Shown here: positions 8,968 through 17,485 of the stretch, one piece after another
Layout: the number at the start of each line of letters is the position of its first letter
How positions within the stretch are numbered: position 1 is the first letter of the stretch
From: Magnetaquiglobus sp039908105
Lineage (GTDB): Bacteria; Pseudomonadota; Magnetococcia; Magnetococcales; Magnetaquicoccaceae
Length of the DNA stretch: 64,000 nt
NCBI GenBank assembly: GCA_039908105.1
Contig: JAMOBI010000031.1
Coordinates: forward strand, 1 to 64,000
Direction of reading: 5' to 3'
Position numbers and translations under genes: made by a program
Notes under the pieces: generated by a model
The model's database searches: none
Told to the model about the DNA's origin: nothing
What the model saw: the letters and a program-made list of their open reading frames with translations, nothing else

Positions 8968-10611
8968 CTACGCTATAAATGCGACTGGGTAAGCGTTCTC
9001 ATTTTCCTGCCCTGTCACCTCCACCCGTTGCATCGGTTTGCCGTCCTCGACCACGAAACGGGCCAGGGTGGAAATCCCCGACTCCGGATCACGCACATCC
9101 GCCAGTACGCGCAAATCAACCTCGGCGCGATTCGGAGTCAACTCCACCAACCCATAGCCGCGCCGGGTCGGATCGCTTAACAGACAGTGCGGATTGCGCG
9201 TCGCCTCCTGTTCCGCCGACTCACGCTTGCGTCCCATGTGAGTGGAGATGCTCGTACCGGTGAATTCGCTGCCGATCACCGGTGAGTTCACGTCATACGG
9301 ATCGCGATGCACGCGCGCCACCCAGTTCTGATGCAGATCCCCGCCGATCAGCAGCGTATTGCCCGGCTTGTGGCGCACCAGGGCATCCAGGATCTTCTGC
9401 CTGGCCTCGGGAAACGAATCCCAACGATCGACCGATGCGTTGACTCCCGGGCCATCCGGGTAGTTGGCCGGCGTGAAACGGGTTTGCTGCACCAGGATGT
9501 TCCACGGTTTCTTCTGCCTGGCGCACTGCCCGATTCCCTCCTCCAGCCAATGCTCCTGCGCCTGACCCAACAGGGTCCGCTTGGGATCGGGCGGCACGCA
9601 GATCGCCTTCATCGGCGCACCAAAGCCTTCCCGACAGATCGGTGCATCGCGATATTGCCGGTTATCCAATACATGAAAGGTTGCCAGATCACCCCATTCG
9701 CATCGATCGTAGATGCGCAGTTCCGCGCCGCGCACAAGACCCTTCACCCCTTCCACCAGCGTCGAAGCCCGCAACGGCATGTGCTCGTAATAGGCCTGAT
9801 AAGCCTGCGCACGCATGGCGGGAAAATTCTCGGTCCCATAAATCGAGCGCGTGCCGATGTAGTCGTTTTCCACCTCGTGATCATCCCAGGTGAGCAACCA
9901 GGGGCAGTGGGCATGCATCCGCTGCAACCAGGGGTCGCTCTTGCAGACTGCATAGCGGGCCCGATAATCGGCCAGGGTGCGCGCCACCGGCAGACGGTGC
10001 TGCCGCACGATGATCGAACTGGCACTCGATGCGTACTCGTAGATGTAATCGCCGACAAAGAGGACAAAATCCAGCTGATCGTCCAGCATGTGCCGATAAG
10101 CCGCGTAGTGGCCATGCTCCCAATGTTGGCAGGAGGCGTAGGCAAAACGCAAACGCCCCGGCATTCCGGCACCCGTGGATGGCAGGGTCCGGGCGCGTCC
10201 CTCGCCGCTGACCTGTCCACCCACCCGAAACCGATAACCGTACCAGCGATCCGGGGTCAAGCCATTCACCTCGACATGCACCGAATGGGCGAGTTCCGGC
10301 ACGGCCACGGTCTGACCGCGCGTCACCATGTGCGTCGGATCCTCGCCGTCGAACAGTTCCCAGACCACCCGTACCGGTTTGTCCGCCGGGATCTCCTCGC
10401 CGACCAGCCGGGTCCACAACACGAAGCCATCTGCCGTGGGCGAGCCGCTGGCAACCCCCAGCGTGAACGGTGATACCCGCAGCGTCAGCTCCATGGCCCC
10501 AGGTGCAGCATTCGCCCACTCCGGCAAGGTCAGCAGAGCAGCCATACCACTTAACCGCTGCAAGAAAACACGGCGCGAAAGATCGAACCAATTGGCTTGC
10601 CTGGCGATCAT
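8968..10611 (-). CDS. phoD: Alkaline phosphatase D family protein (Tat-exported)
   Basis: A 547-residue PhoD-like calcium-dependent phosphodiesterase/alkaline phosphatase. The N-terminus has a twin-arginine signal (LSRRVFLQRLSG) ending near AAPGAMEL. An N-terminal PhoD domain (about 40-140) is followed by the metallophosphatase domain with FVGDYIYEY, LTWDDHEVENDY and LIGGDLHQNW, which supply metal ligands. ATG at 10611 is preceded by GGGGAG; a TTG six codons upstream is less likely. It should act in the periplasm or outside the cell to release phosphate from organic esters. It is monocistronic, with a structured repeat immediately after its stop. Confidence 0.9.
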   Translation of the reverse strand: MIARQANWFDLSRRVFLQRLSGMAALLTLPEWANAAPGAMELTLRVSPFTLGVASGSPTADGFVLWTRLVGEEIPADKPVRVVWELFDGEDPTHMVTRGQTVAVPELAHSVHVEVNGLTPDRWYGYRFRVGGQVSGEGRARTLPSTGAGMPGRLRFAYASCQHWEHGHYAAYRHMLDDQLDFVLFVGDYIYEYASSASSIIVRQHRLPVARTLADYRARYAVCKSDPWLQRMHAHCPWLLTWDDHEVENDYIGTRSIYGTENFPAMRAQAYQAYYEHMPLRASTLVEGVKGLVRGAELRIYDRCEWGDLATFHVLDNRQYRDAPICREGFGAPMKAICVPPDPKRTLLGQAQEHWLEEGIGQCARQKKPWNILVQQTRFTPANYPDGPGVNASVDRWDSFPEARQKILDALVRHKPGNTLLIGGDLHQNWVARVHRDPYDVNSPVIGSEFTGTSISTHMGRKRESAEQEATRNPHCLLSDPTRRGYGLVELTPNRAEVDLRVLADVRDPESGISTLARFVVEDGKPMQRVEVTGQENENAYPVAFIA

Positions 10612-10817
10612 GACAGGAACACTCCCCAAAAGCCTCTCAACGACAAACAGAACAATCGGAACCCTTCGGACATCCTGTCCGGGAAAAGCCCGGATAATCC
10701 AGAAAAATTAAATACGTCGATTCGTTATTATCATGACGTGTCCTTGACTGCAACCAACATTCAACGGTAAACTCATGTGAATTTTCTCCCCATCCTCAGC
10801 CACCACGGGGTACGCCC

Positions 10818-11630
10818 ATGACCGAACCTGAGCTGTTCATCGCGGATGTCGGAGTCGAGCGGTTCAACAACGATCACCAACGGCTGCTCTTCTATGTGAT
10901 CGAATTCGAGCGTCTGGCCAAACGGTTCCAGCTCCGCGACCCGTTCGAGGATGAGTGGGATCAGGTTGATTCGCTTTTCCCGCGTCTCGATAAATACACC
11001 CGGGAACATTTCGAGGCCGAGGAGACGCTGATGCGCCAGCACGGATATGCGCATCTGGAGGAGCACATCGGCCAGCATCAGCAGCTGATCCGCCACCTGC
11101 GCAAACTGGAAACCGATGTCGCAGCGCGTCGGGCCGACGCCATCATCCAGCTGGAAACCTTTCTGTTGGACTGGCTCCAAACCCACATCAATCAGGATGA
11201 TCGCAAGTATCGGGGCTGTTTCGAGTGGTCCGAAACCCGGGAGATCGCCAAAAAAGCGCTCTTCAACGAGATGATCTCGGTGCAGCATCTGCACCGGGCC
11301 CTCGAACTGGGCAAGCCCGGCATGGTGGTGCTTGATCTGCGCACCCAAACCGAACAGAATGAAGGGGTCATCGTTGGTTCTGAACTGTTCTCATGTGACC
11401 ACAACCTGGTTGATCGCCTGGATACCGCCCCCTTCCGACGCTCCTTCATCTCCCATTTCGATCCGGAACGGTTTGATCCCGAAGCGCTCCATGTGCTGAT
11501 CTGCCGTTCGGGTCCACGCGCGGCCATTGCCCTGGAGTATTTCCAGGAGAGCGATCTGAAAGCTTGTGAACTGATCGGCGGGATTCAGGAGTGGACGCGA
11601 CAGGGGTATCCCCTGGTCCCTGTGCATTGA
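10818..11630 (+). CDS. Hemerythrin-rhodanese fusion protein
   Basis: 270 residues. Residues 1-145 form a bacteriohemerythrin domain with diiron-ligand motifs NNDHQRL, HFEAEE, HIGQHQ and HINQDDRKY. Residues 165-270 look like a rhodanese domain: VLDLRTQTE start, active-site loop CRSGPRAA with the catalytic Cys, and the ending LIGGIQEWTRQGYPL. Hemerythrins bind O2 or NO and rhodaneses carry sulfane sulfur, so an oxygen- or NO-linked role in persulfide handling is possible, but the combined function is inference. It is near the dsr genes but on the opposite strand. Confidence 0.85.
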   Translation: MTEPELFIADVGVERFNNDHQRLLFYVIEFERLAKRFQLRDPFEDEWDQVDSLFPRLDKYTREHFEAEETLMRQHGYAHLEEHIGQHQQLIRHLRKLETDVAARRADAIIQLETFLLDWLQTHINQDDRKYRGCFEWSETREIAKKALFNEMISVQHLHRALELGKPGMVVLDLRTQTEQNEGVIVGSELFSCDHNLVDRLDTAPFRRSFISHFDPERFDPEALHVLICRSGPRAAIALEYFQESDLKACELIGGIQEWTRQGYPLVPVH

Positions 11631-11725
11631 ACCCGGTTTTGCGCGCGGGTGACACTTCCCGCTTCAGCCAAAGCGTGCCAGAATAGTGTCAGACGATCAC
11701 CACCCCTTAACCGGTGTATTCGATC

Positions 11726-11941
11726 ATGATCACAGCCAATACCACCCGTCCACGCAAAACCGGGCGGACATTTCCGGCGTGTCAGGCCTGTCATGTGGAT
11801 CCCGGTTTCACCTGGGCCTGCGCATGCGGTTTTGCGCTCTGCACCGACTGTCTGCGCTTAAACAACGATCTGTGGATGGGCGGTGGACGCACCTGGCGCT
11901 GCCCGCAGTGCGGCAAGGAGCATCTGGGGCCCAATCGCTGA
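11726..11941 (+). CDS. Small Cys-rich putative zinc-binding protein
   Basis: 71 residues from ATG 11726 (a GTG four codons upstream is an alternative). It contains several paired cysteines: CQAC, CACGFALCTDC and a C-terminal CPQCGKEH zinc-ribbon-like knuckle. No family is recognised. The size, basic N-terminus and cysteine pairs suggest a metal-binding accessory protein. It follows the hemerythrin-rhodanese gene after about 95 bases and precedes a lipoprotein gene on the same strand. Confidence 0.55.
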   Translation: MITANTTRPRKTGRTFPACQACHVDPGFTWACACGFALCTDCLRLNNDLWMGGGRTWRCPQCGKEHLGPNR

Positions 11942-11990
11942 CACGCTACTCCACCATTCCCCTCCACTCCCATCATCCGGTCCACCGACG

Positions 11991-12224
11991 ATGAAAAATC
12001 TCAAAACACTCCTGATTCTCTCGGCATTGACCACACTCGCCGGTTGCTACAGTATCCGCGACATCGACACCCACCGGCTGGAGCCAACCTGCGTGCGGCA
12101 GTGCACGACCAGCTACTCCACCTGCGTGAATGGCGGCCCGACGTTCGGTTTCAAGACCGAAATCCTCAAAGCCTGCCAGGATGCCTTCGCGGTCTGTGCC
12201 AATACCTGTCCCCTGCGGCAGTAG
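11991..12224 (+). CDS. Small cysteine-containing lipoprotein
   Basis: 77 residues with a type II signal peptide (MKNLKTLLILSALTTLAGC; lipobox LAGC near residue 19). The mature part carries further cysteines (CVRQC, STCVNG, ACQDAFAVCANTC) in a helical-hairpin-like CX3C...CX3C pattern that could form disulfides in the periplasm. No family assigned. It starts 50 bases after the Cys-rich gene. Confidence 0.65.
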   Translation: MKNLKTLLILSALTTLAGCYSIRDIDTHRLEPTCVRQCTTSYSTCVNGGPTFGFKTEILKACQDAFAVCANTCPLRQ

Positions 12225-12411
12225 TGGGCAGTCAGATTCTCAATCGATCCAACCATGACCGGGTTTCAGGGGAATGAGTGCCCTTGCTGCGCTATTTTTT
12301 TGAGCCGGGTAGAATTGGACCTATGGAATCGGGCGGGATTGGAACGGGCAGTGACGAACGGATGAGCGATTTCGCACCCTCTGGTTGCCCTGTCAGGCCG
12401 TCAGAAGTTGG

Positions 12412-12604
12412 ACAAAGGCCGCGTGCAAAATGCGGGAGTCGTTTCCAAAAAACGGAAACGACTCCCGCGAAGGCGGCGCGCGGCGCATTTTTCTAGAAAA
12501 GGCGCGAAAAATGCTTCTTGAGAAGAGCGCGCTAAAGTCAAAAACAAAGTCCCAAGGGCTTCGCCCTTGGATCCCACCAGGGGGATAATCCCCCTGGACC
12601 CCTA
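12412..12604 (+). repeat. Structured dispersed element, copy 2 (hairpin-swapped variant)
   Basis: Forward-oriented copy without an obvious left terminal repeat. The variable hairpin is perfect: 15-bp arms at 12431-12445 and 12453-12467 with a 7-nt loop. After gcgctaaagtcaaaa the usual ctgggaga hairpin is replaced by two others: caagggcttcgcccttg and ccagggggataatccccctgg. It lies between the lipoprotein gene and the end of the dsr operon. Confidence 0.85.
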
Positions 12605-12628
12605 TTAATGAAACTACGCATAGCCGCT

Positions 12629-12994
12629 TCACGCGGCCAACGCCCGCATCCCGGCCAACACCGGCTCCCAGGTGGAGGAGGGCTTGTTCAACCGCTTCTC
12701 CACCAATACCGCGAAATAGACCGCACCCTCGGCATAACGCAGATCACCCCGCTCCAGGGCGGCCTTGGCCTTCTCCCCCTGAAGCGCGGTCTCCTCACCA
12801 ACCTCGGCCACATTACGCCAAAAGGCCAATGCCTCCTGACGATTCACAAACCGCGCCGGTTGCGCCTTGGCCTCGGGCAGCGACCCGATCCGCACCGCGT
12901 TGCGACCAAAGGTCACGCTCCAACCACTCAAAGCCCAGTCGCGCGCCTCGGCAATCGCCTCATCCAAACGTTTCAGCATGGCAGATTTGTCCAT
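12629..12994 (-). CDS. Conserved-context hypothetical protein downstream of dsrL
   Basis: 121 residues, no recognised domain, no signal peptide; probably soluble and alpha/beta (GWSVTFGRNAVRIGS, then a helical C-terminal half EEALQGEKAKAALERG-like). ATG at 12994 is preceded by GGGGAG. It begins only 21 bases after the dsrL stop and is the last gene of the dsrA-dsrB-dsrL unit, suggesting a role linked to sulfur oxidation. That is inference from position only. Confidence 0.65.
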   Translation of the reverse strand: MDKSAMLKRLDEAIAEARDWALSGWSVTFGRNAVRIGSLPEAKAQPARFVNRQEALAFWRNVAEVGEETALQGEKAKAALERGDLRYAEGAVYFAVLVEKRLNKPSSTWEPVLAGMRALAA

Positions 12995-13015
12995 TTTTAT
13001 TCACTCCCCGGCTCA

Positions 13016-14746
13016 TCAATCCATGCCCATGTCAATGTATCCGGTCGGACAGATCTCCGCACAGATATGACACCCCACGCAGCGCTCGTAATAGGTGAAC
13101 ATCACCTCGCCCTCCGGATTGCCGCCGAATTTGGTGATGGCATGCTGGGGACAGAACAGCATGCACTGGTTGCACTCGAAACAGAGTCCGCAACTCATGC
13201 AGCGTCCAGACTCGGCGGACGCCTGCTCGCGGGAGAGAGGCACCAGCACCTCGCGCCAAGAACCCTCGACCACCTCCGGATGATCCACCTTGCGTTTTTG
13301 CTGAGAGGCGTGGTGAAAGAAATCCGCTTTGAGCTTCTCGTATTTGATCACATCGCGACGTAGCGGCTTGGCCGGCAGCGTTTGACCATTCAACAAAAGG
13401 TCGATCGATTCAGCCGCCTTGCGACCATGACCAATGGCCGTGGTGAGCAGGGTGATGGCCACCGCATCGCCACCCCCGAAGACATTGGAAAACCCCTCGA
13501 TCTTCTGGTTGTGGTCCACTTTAAGCCACGGCGTGCCACCGGTGGCCGACTCCAGCCCGGTCATGTCCGTCGACTGACCGATCGAGGCCACCACCTGATC
13601 CGCCTCGACCACGAACTCCGTACCGGATTGAGGCTTGAAACGGAAAAAAGGGATCGGATGGTTCCATCCCTCCTCACCCTTCTCTTTCTTGACCATCTTG
13701 ATGCACTTCAAACCGGTCACCCGGTCGCCATCGCGCACCACCTCGACGGTACCGGCCTGGTAGACCATCCCGGTCCCCTCGGCCAACGCCTCGTCGAACT
13801 CATACCCCGAGCACTTCATCTCCTCGCGCGGCACGGCAGAGACCAACGTCGCCTTGGAGCCCAGACGCAGCGCCAGCCGCGCCACATCCATGGCCACATC
13901 CCCATCGCCGATCACCGCCACATGCGTGCCAATCGGCATGCTCTCGCCTTCCAGCGCGAAGTTGCGCAGGAAATCGATGGCATTGGTGACGTTCGCCCCA
14001 TTGGCACCCGGAATCGGCAAACCGCGCCCCTTTTGCGCGCCCACGGCCAGAAAGACCGCATCGTAATCCCGGGAGAGCTGCTCAAGCGACACATCGACGC
14101 CCACCCGCACCCCGCATTGGAGTTCCACGCCCAGATCGAGGATGCGCTGACACTCGGCTTCGAGCACCTCGCGGCTGACGCGATACCCCATGATGCCGTA
14201 GCGCATCATGCCGCCCGGCTTGTCGTTGGCCTCCAGGATCACCACGTCGTGACCACGCAGGGCCAGTTGATAGGCACAGGAAAAACCACCCGGTCCGGCA
14301 CCGACCACCGCCACCCGCTTGCCGGTTTTTTTCGCCGGTTTGGGAAAAGCCAGCCCCTTCTCGATGGCGTAATTGCCGATCGCCTGCTCCACGGCGTTGA
14401 TGTGGATGGTCTCGTCGCGATACTGCCGGTTGCAGCCGCCCTGGCAAGGGGCCGGACAGACCCGACCCATCACCGCCGGAAACGGATTGGTACGGGTGAG
14501 TCGGTAAAAGGCCGCAGCCCAGGGATCCGGACCATCCTTCCAGATGCCACGGATCAGATTGTGATAACCGCGAATATCCTCGCCCGCCGGGCAGGCGTTG
14601 GAGCAGGGCGGTACCCGCTCCACGTAGGTGGGACATTTGCCGCTGCGGTCGCCATAAGCGACGATGCGGTCCAGTCCCTGCTCAACGACGAATGGGTTGA
14701 AAACCCACTCCTTGGCGGACTGATAATAGGGATTGGTTGCGATCAT
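13016..14746 (-). CDS. dsrL: NAD(P)H:acceptor oxidoreductase DsrL (iron-sulfur flavoprotein)
   Basis: 576 residues, related to the small subunit of glutamate synthase. The N-terminal cluster domain has CSNACPAGEDIRGY and CPAPCQGGCNRQ; an FAD Rossmann motif GAGPGGFSCAYQLALRG is near residue 155; the second nucleotide-binding motif is VIGDGDVAMDVARLA. The C-terminal ferredoxin domain carries CMSCGLCFECNQC and CVGCHICAEICP, two [4Fe-4S] sites. In sulfur oxidisers DsrL accepts electrons from reverse-acting DsrAB and reduces NAD(P)+. ATG at 14746 sits just after a short AGAGG; the gene starts 11 bases downstream of the dsrB stop. It marks this dsr set as oxidative. Confidence 0.88.
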   Translation of the reverse strand: MIATNPYYQSAKEWVFNPFVVEQGLDRIVAYGDRSGKCPTYVERVPPCSNACPAGEDIRGYHNLIRGIWKDGPDPWAAAFYRLTRTNPFPAVMGRVCPAPCQGGCNRQYRDETIHINAVEQAIGNYAIEKGLAFPKPAKKTGKRVAVVGAGPGGFSCAYQLALRGHDVVILEANDKPGGMMRYGIMGYRVSREVLEAECQRILDLGVELQCGVRVGVDVSLEQLSRDYDAVFLAVGAQKGRGLPIPGANGANVTNAIDFLRNFALEGESMPIGTHVAVIGDGDVAMDVARLALRLGSKATLVSAVPREEMKCSGYEFDEALAEGTGMVYQAGTVEVVRDGDRVTGLKCIKMVKKEKGEEGWNHPIPFFRFKPQSGTEFVVEADQVVASIGQSTDMTGLESATGGTPWLKVDHNQKIEGFSNVFGGGDAVAITLLTTAIGHGRKAAESIDLLLNGQTLPAKPLRRDVIKYEKLKADFFHHASQQKRKVDHPEVVEGSWREVLVPLSREQASAESGRCMSCGLCFECNQCMLFCPQHAITKFGGNPEGEVMFTYYERCVGCHICAEICPTGYIDMGMD

Positions 14747-14757
14747 GAGCGCCTCTG

Positions 14758-15834
14758 TCAAAACCGGATGTGGGCGGATTGATTGAACGAGACACGCGCA
14801 TGACGATAGTTGTCGATCATGAACTTGTCAAACGGCAGTCCGGTCTCCTCAAAGAAGCGCTTCCAGCCGATGCGATCGATCCACTCGCCCAGACGCTCCC
14901 AATCGCGACCGCCGGCTTTGTAGGCGGCCAGGATGCGCTTCAACAATTCGGAGACCTCGGGCCAACGCGGGGGATTGTTCGGCAGGCCGTGGGCGACCAG
15001 TTTCATGTTGGCCGGCTTGGTACGGGCGTTGGAGTTCTTGCCGCCCACCCAGATGGCCAGTTTCGAGTGTTCCGGATGGTTGATCTCCATGGCCGGGCAG
15101 GCACCGAAGCAGGCGCCGCAGTAGATGCACTTCTCTTCGACCACCATCAGCGACGGCTTGCCGTTGACCGTCGTGGGACGGATGGCGGCCACTGGGCAGC
15201 GGGCCACGGTGCTGGGCATCTCACACACATTGGCGAGGATTTCGTGGTTGATGCGCGGCGGGCGGGTGTGCTGCACCACCACGGCGATGTCGGCCTGACC
15301 GCCGCAGTTGATCTCGCAACAGGAGGTGGTCAGACGCACGCGGTTGGGCATCTCTTCGTGGGCGAAGTCATGAAACAGGGCGTCCATAATGCTTTTGGCC
15401 ACACCCGAGGCGTCCACCGCCGGGATGTCGCAGTGCAGCCAACCCTGGGTGTGGGCAATGGCGCTCACCGACGGACCGGTACCGCCCACCGGATGGCCGG
15501 CAGCCTCCAGGGCGGCGATCAATGGCGCGACGTTGTCGCCATTCGGGGTCATGAACTCCACGTTGTTGCGCACGGTCCAGCGCAGATGTCCGTCCGCGAA
15601 GCGATCCGCCAGATCGCAGAGCCGGCGCACGATATCCACCGTCACCTGACGATGGGTGGCGGCGCGCACGGTGTAGAGCACGTCGCCGCTCTTGGCGACA
15701 TGTTTCAAGACGCCGGGACGGGGACGTTCGTGATACTTCCATTGGCCGTAGTTCTTCAGGCTGACGGGATGAAGGAATTCGTCCAGTTCGTGTGGACCGT
15801 TCTCAACGGTCTTCCAGGTACGCTCGGTAGCCAT
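14758..15834 (-). CDS. dsrB: Dissimilatory sulfite reductase, beta subunit (reverse type)
   Basis: 358 residues. It has the siroheme/[4Fe-4S] cysteines in CCEINCGGQ and, upstream, VGGTGPSVSAIAHTQGW, and an inserted ferredoxin domain CIYCGACFGACPA. With DsrA it forms the cytoplasmic alpha2-beta2 enzyme that in sulfur oxidisers converts persulfidic sulfur to sulfite. It follows dsrA after about 80 bases. ATG at 15834 has an upstream AGGGAG. The oxidative direction is inferred from dsrL in the operon and no dsrD being visible; a phylogenetic placement of DsrAB would settle it. Confidence 0.93.
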   Translation of the reverse strand: MATERTWKTVENGPHELDEFLHPVSLKNYGQWKYHERPRPGVLKHVAKSGDVLYTVRAATHRQVTVDIVRRLCDLADRFADGHLRWTVRNNVEFMTPNGDNVAPLIAALEAAGHPVGGTGPSVSAIAHTQGWLHCDIPAVDASGVAKSIMDALFHDFAHEEMPNRVRLTTSCCEINCGGQADIAVVVQHTRPPRINHEILANVCEMPSTVARCPVAAIRPTTVNGKPSLMVVEEKCIYCGACFGACPAMEINHPEHSKLAIWVGGKNSNARTKPANMKLVAHGLPNNPPRWPEVSELLKRILAAYKAGGRDWERLGEWIDRIGWKRFFEETGLPFDKFMIDNYRHARVSFNQSAHIRF

Positions 15835-15915
15835 GGGTCATGCAACTCCCTTGATTAGGATCGATTCAATGGATCAGGAATAACGGATCAGTGCGGACCG
15901 GGTTGCGCGCAACAC

Positions 15916-17178
15916 TTACACGGCATCCCGCTCCTCCTCGTCCTCCTCCTCGTCGTCGGCCTGGTAGTCGCCCGCCTTGAAGAACGGGTTGTCGCGCGGA
16001 TGGGCGATCATCTCCACCGTGGCTTCGAGCCCCACAGCCTCCAGGAACTGCTGAATCCCCACCCGTTCGATACACTCGCCGATGCGCTCGTGATCCAGAC
16101 CATTCTCCGACCAGTAATCGATCATCCGGTCCACCAGTTCGATGAAGGCGTCCAAATCGTCGTCTGTCTCCATCTTCATGAAAGGCACCATCACCGAACC
16201 GAGCATGTTGCCCACTTTGAGATGGCCCTTGCCACCCACCAGCAAGGTGATGCCACGGTCATCACCCGGCGAGAGCGCCTTGGGCATAACGTTCAGACAG
16301 TGCATGCAGCGCACGCAGTCGCGGTTGTCGATCACCATCTCTTTGCCCTTCAAGGTGATGGCCTTGGTCGGACACCGGGTGATGACGTTGTTGACCAGGT
16401 AATCCACCCCCTTGGCATCGATGAACCTCTCCACCTCCGCCTGATCGATCTTGATGTCGTCGCGCCAGGTGCCGATCACCGAGTAGTCGCTGCGCTGGAT
16501 GCTGTTGGTGCAGTCGTTCGGGCAGCCGGAGAACTTGAATTTCGCCTTGTAGGGGAGTTGCGGACGGTGGGTGAGATCGGCATAGTAGGAGAGCACCTTG
16601 CCATGCACATGCAGGGTGTCGTAGCAGGCCTGCTCGCAGCGCGCCGGACCGACGCAGGAGAGACCGGTACGCACCGTGGCGCCGGCGCCACCCAGGTCCC
16701 AACCCAACTGGTTGAGTTCATCGAAGCAGGCCTGGACATTCTCGGCCTTGATCCCCTGGAGTTGCAGATTGCCGGTCTGACCATGCATGGAGATCAGGCC
16801 GGAGCCGTATTTCTCCCAGATGTCGCAGATCTCGCGCAGCGCCTTGGAGCTGTAGTGCAGGCCGGGCGCCGGCTGGATGCGCATGGTGTGGAATTCGATC
16901 GCTTCCGGGAACTTGTCGCCGATCATGCTGTAACGGCTGATGATCCCGGCGCCGTAGCCATGCACGCCGACCACGCCTCCTTTCCAGTACCCCATGCGGG
17001 TCTCGTAGGAGTAATTGAGCTGATCGAGCACGCCGCGCACCATGGTCTTGCCGGTGCGTTGCGCGGTCTCCTTGAACCCCTTGATGAAGCTCGGCCAGGG
17101 GCCACTCTCCAACTCATCAATCATTGGAGTTGGATTCAGTTGAAGTTTTTCGTTATTTTTCGGTTGTTGTTCGCTCAT
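15916..17178 (-). CDS. dsrA: Dissimilatory sulfite reductase, alpha subunit (reverse type)
   Basis: 420 residues. Conserved DsrA features: siroheme-[4Fe-4S] cysteines in SCVGPARCEQACYDT and KFSGCPNDCTNSIQRSD, the substrate-pocket Arg-rich region, and a ferredoxin insertion ending in CVRCMHCLNVMPKA. It opens the dsrA-dsrB-dsrL-orf unit. ATG at 17178 (MSEQQPKNNEK) follows GGGAG with seven-base spacing; the longer reading frame from 17217 is less likely. The C-terminus is strongly acidic (DDEEEDEEERD), which is unusual in the family. The product acts in the cytoplasm in sulfur oxidation. Confidence 0.93.
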   Translation of the reverse strand: MSEQQPKNNEKLQLNPTPMIDELESGPWPSFIKGFKETAQRTGKTMVRGVLDQLNYSYETRMGYWKGGVVGVHGYGAGIISRYSMIGDKFPEAIEFHTMRIQPAPGLHYSSKALREICDIWEKYGSGLISMHGQTGNLQLQGIKAENVQACFDELNQLGWDLGGAGATVRTGLSCVGPARCEQACYDTLHVHGKVLSYYADLTHRPQLPYKAKFKFSGCPNDCTNSIQRSDYSVIGTWRDDIKIDQAEVERFIDAKGVDYLVNNVITRCPTKAITLKGKEMVIDNRDCVRCMHCLNVMPKALSPGDDRGITLLVGGKGHLKVGNMLGSVMVPFMKMETDDDLDAFIELVDRMIDYWSENGLDHERIGECIERVGIQQFLEAVGLEATVEMIAHPRDNPFFKAGDYQADDEEEDEEERDAV

Positions 17179-17485
17179 CAGATCGCTCCCGTGATGCTTT
17201 TGAATAACAAGAGGCAATTTTTATATTGATTCTTATTTTAACAGTTGACCGACGAAGGTTACATTTTTCGATAGATGGTTGAGTATACAAAAAAGTTCCG
17301 CGATTGCACTATCAATAATTTTTATTTCAGAATATTTCTATAAACTGATGTCGGGATTTCTGGTCTTGCATGCTTTTTTTCTTGCCTTGTCTGATATTTA
17401 GGATTATCAATTTACTTTATAGGGACGTGCCCTCGACAGGCACCCAGGATCTTGCAGACTTTACTCACCCATAAGGATGACGGCC
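17179..17485. other. AT-rich divergent intergenic region between dsrA and hemerythrin gene
   Basis: About 300 bases of clearly lower GC than the surroundings, with no credible reading frame. It must contain the dsrA promoter on the minus strand and the hemerythrin promoter on the plus strand. I could not identify a defined operator palindrome by eye. Confidence 0.6.

Noticed and set aside
8722..9180. Open reading frames within the structured elements, recurring in several copies (KKRGSGRFLSQGF-like)
   Set aside because: They arise because the element has few stop codons in several frames on both strands; frames are not preserved across copies, and no ribosome sites or start codons are consistent.
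12608..13363. Long plus-strand frames opposite the dsr genes (also 14770-15858 and 16000-17229)
   Set aside because: They are antisense shadows of dsrL, dsrB and dsrA, whose family motifs are clear on the minus strand.
13016..14746. Glutamate synthase small subunit (GltD)
   Set aside because: Position directly after dsrB and the added C-terminal two-cluster ferredoxin domain fit DsrL better.
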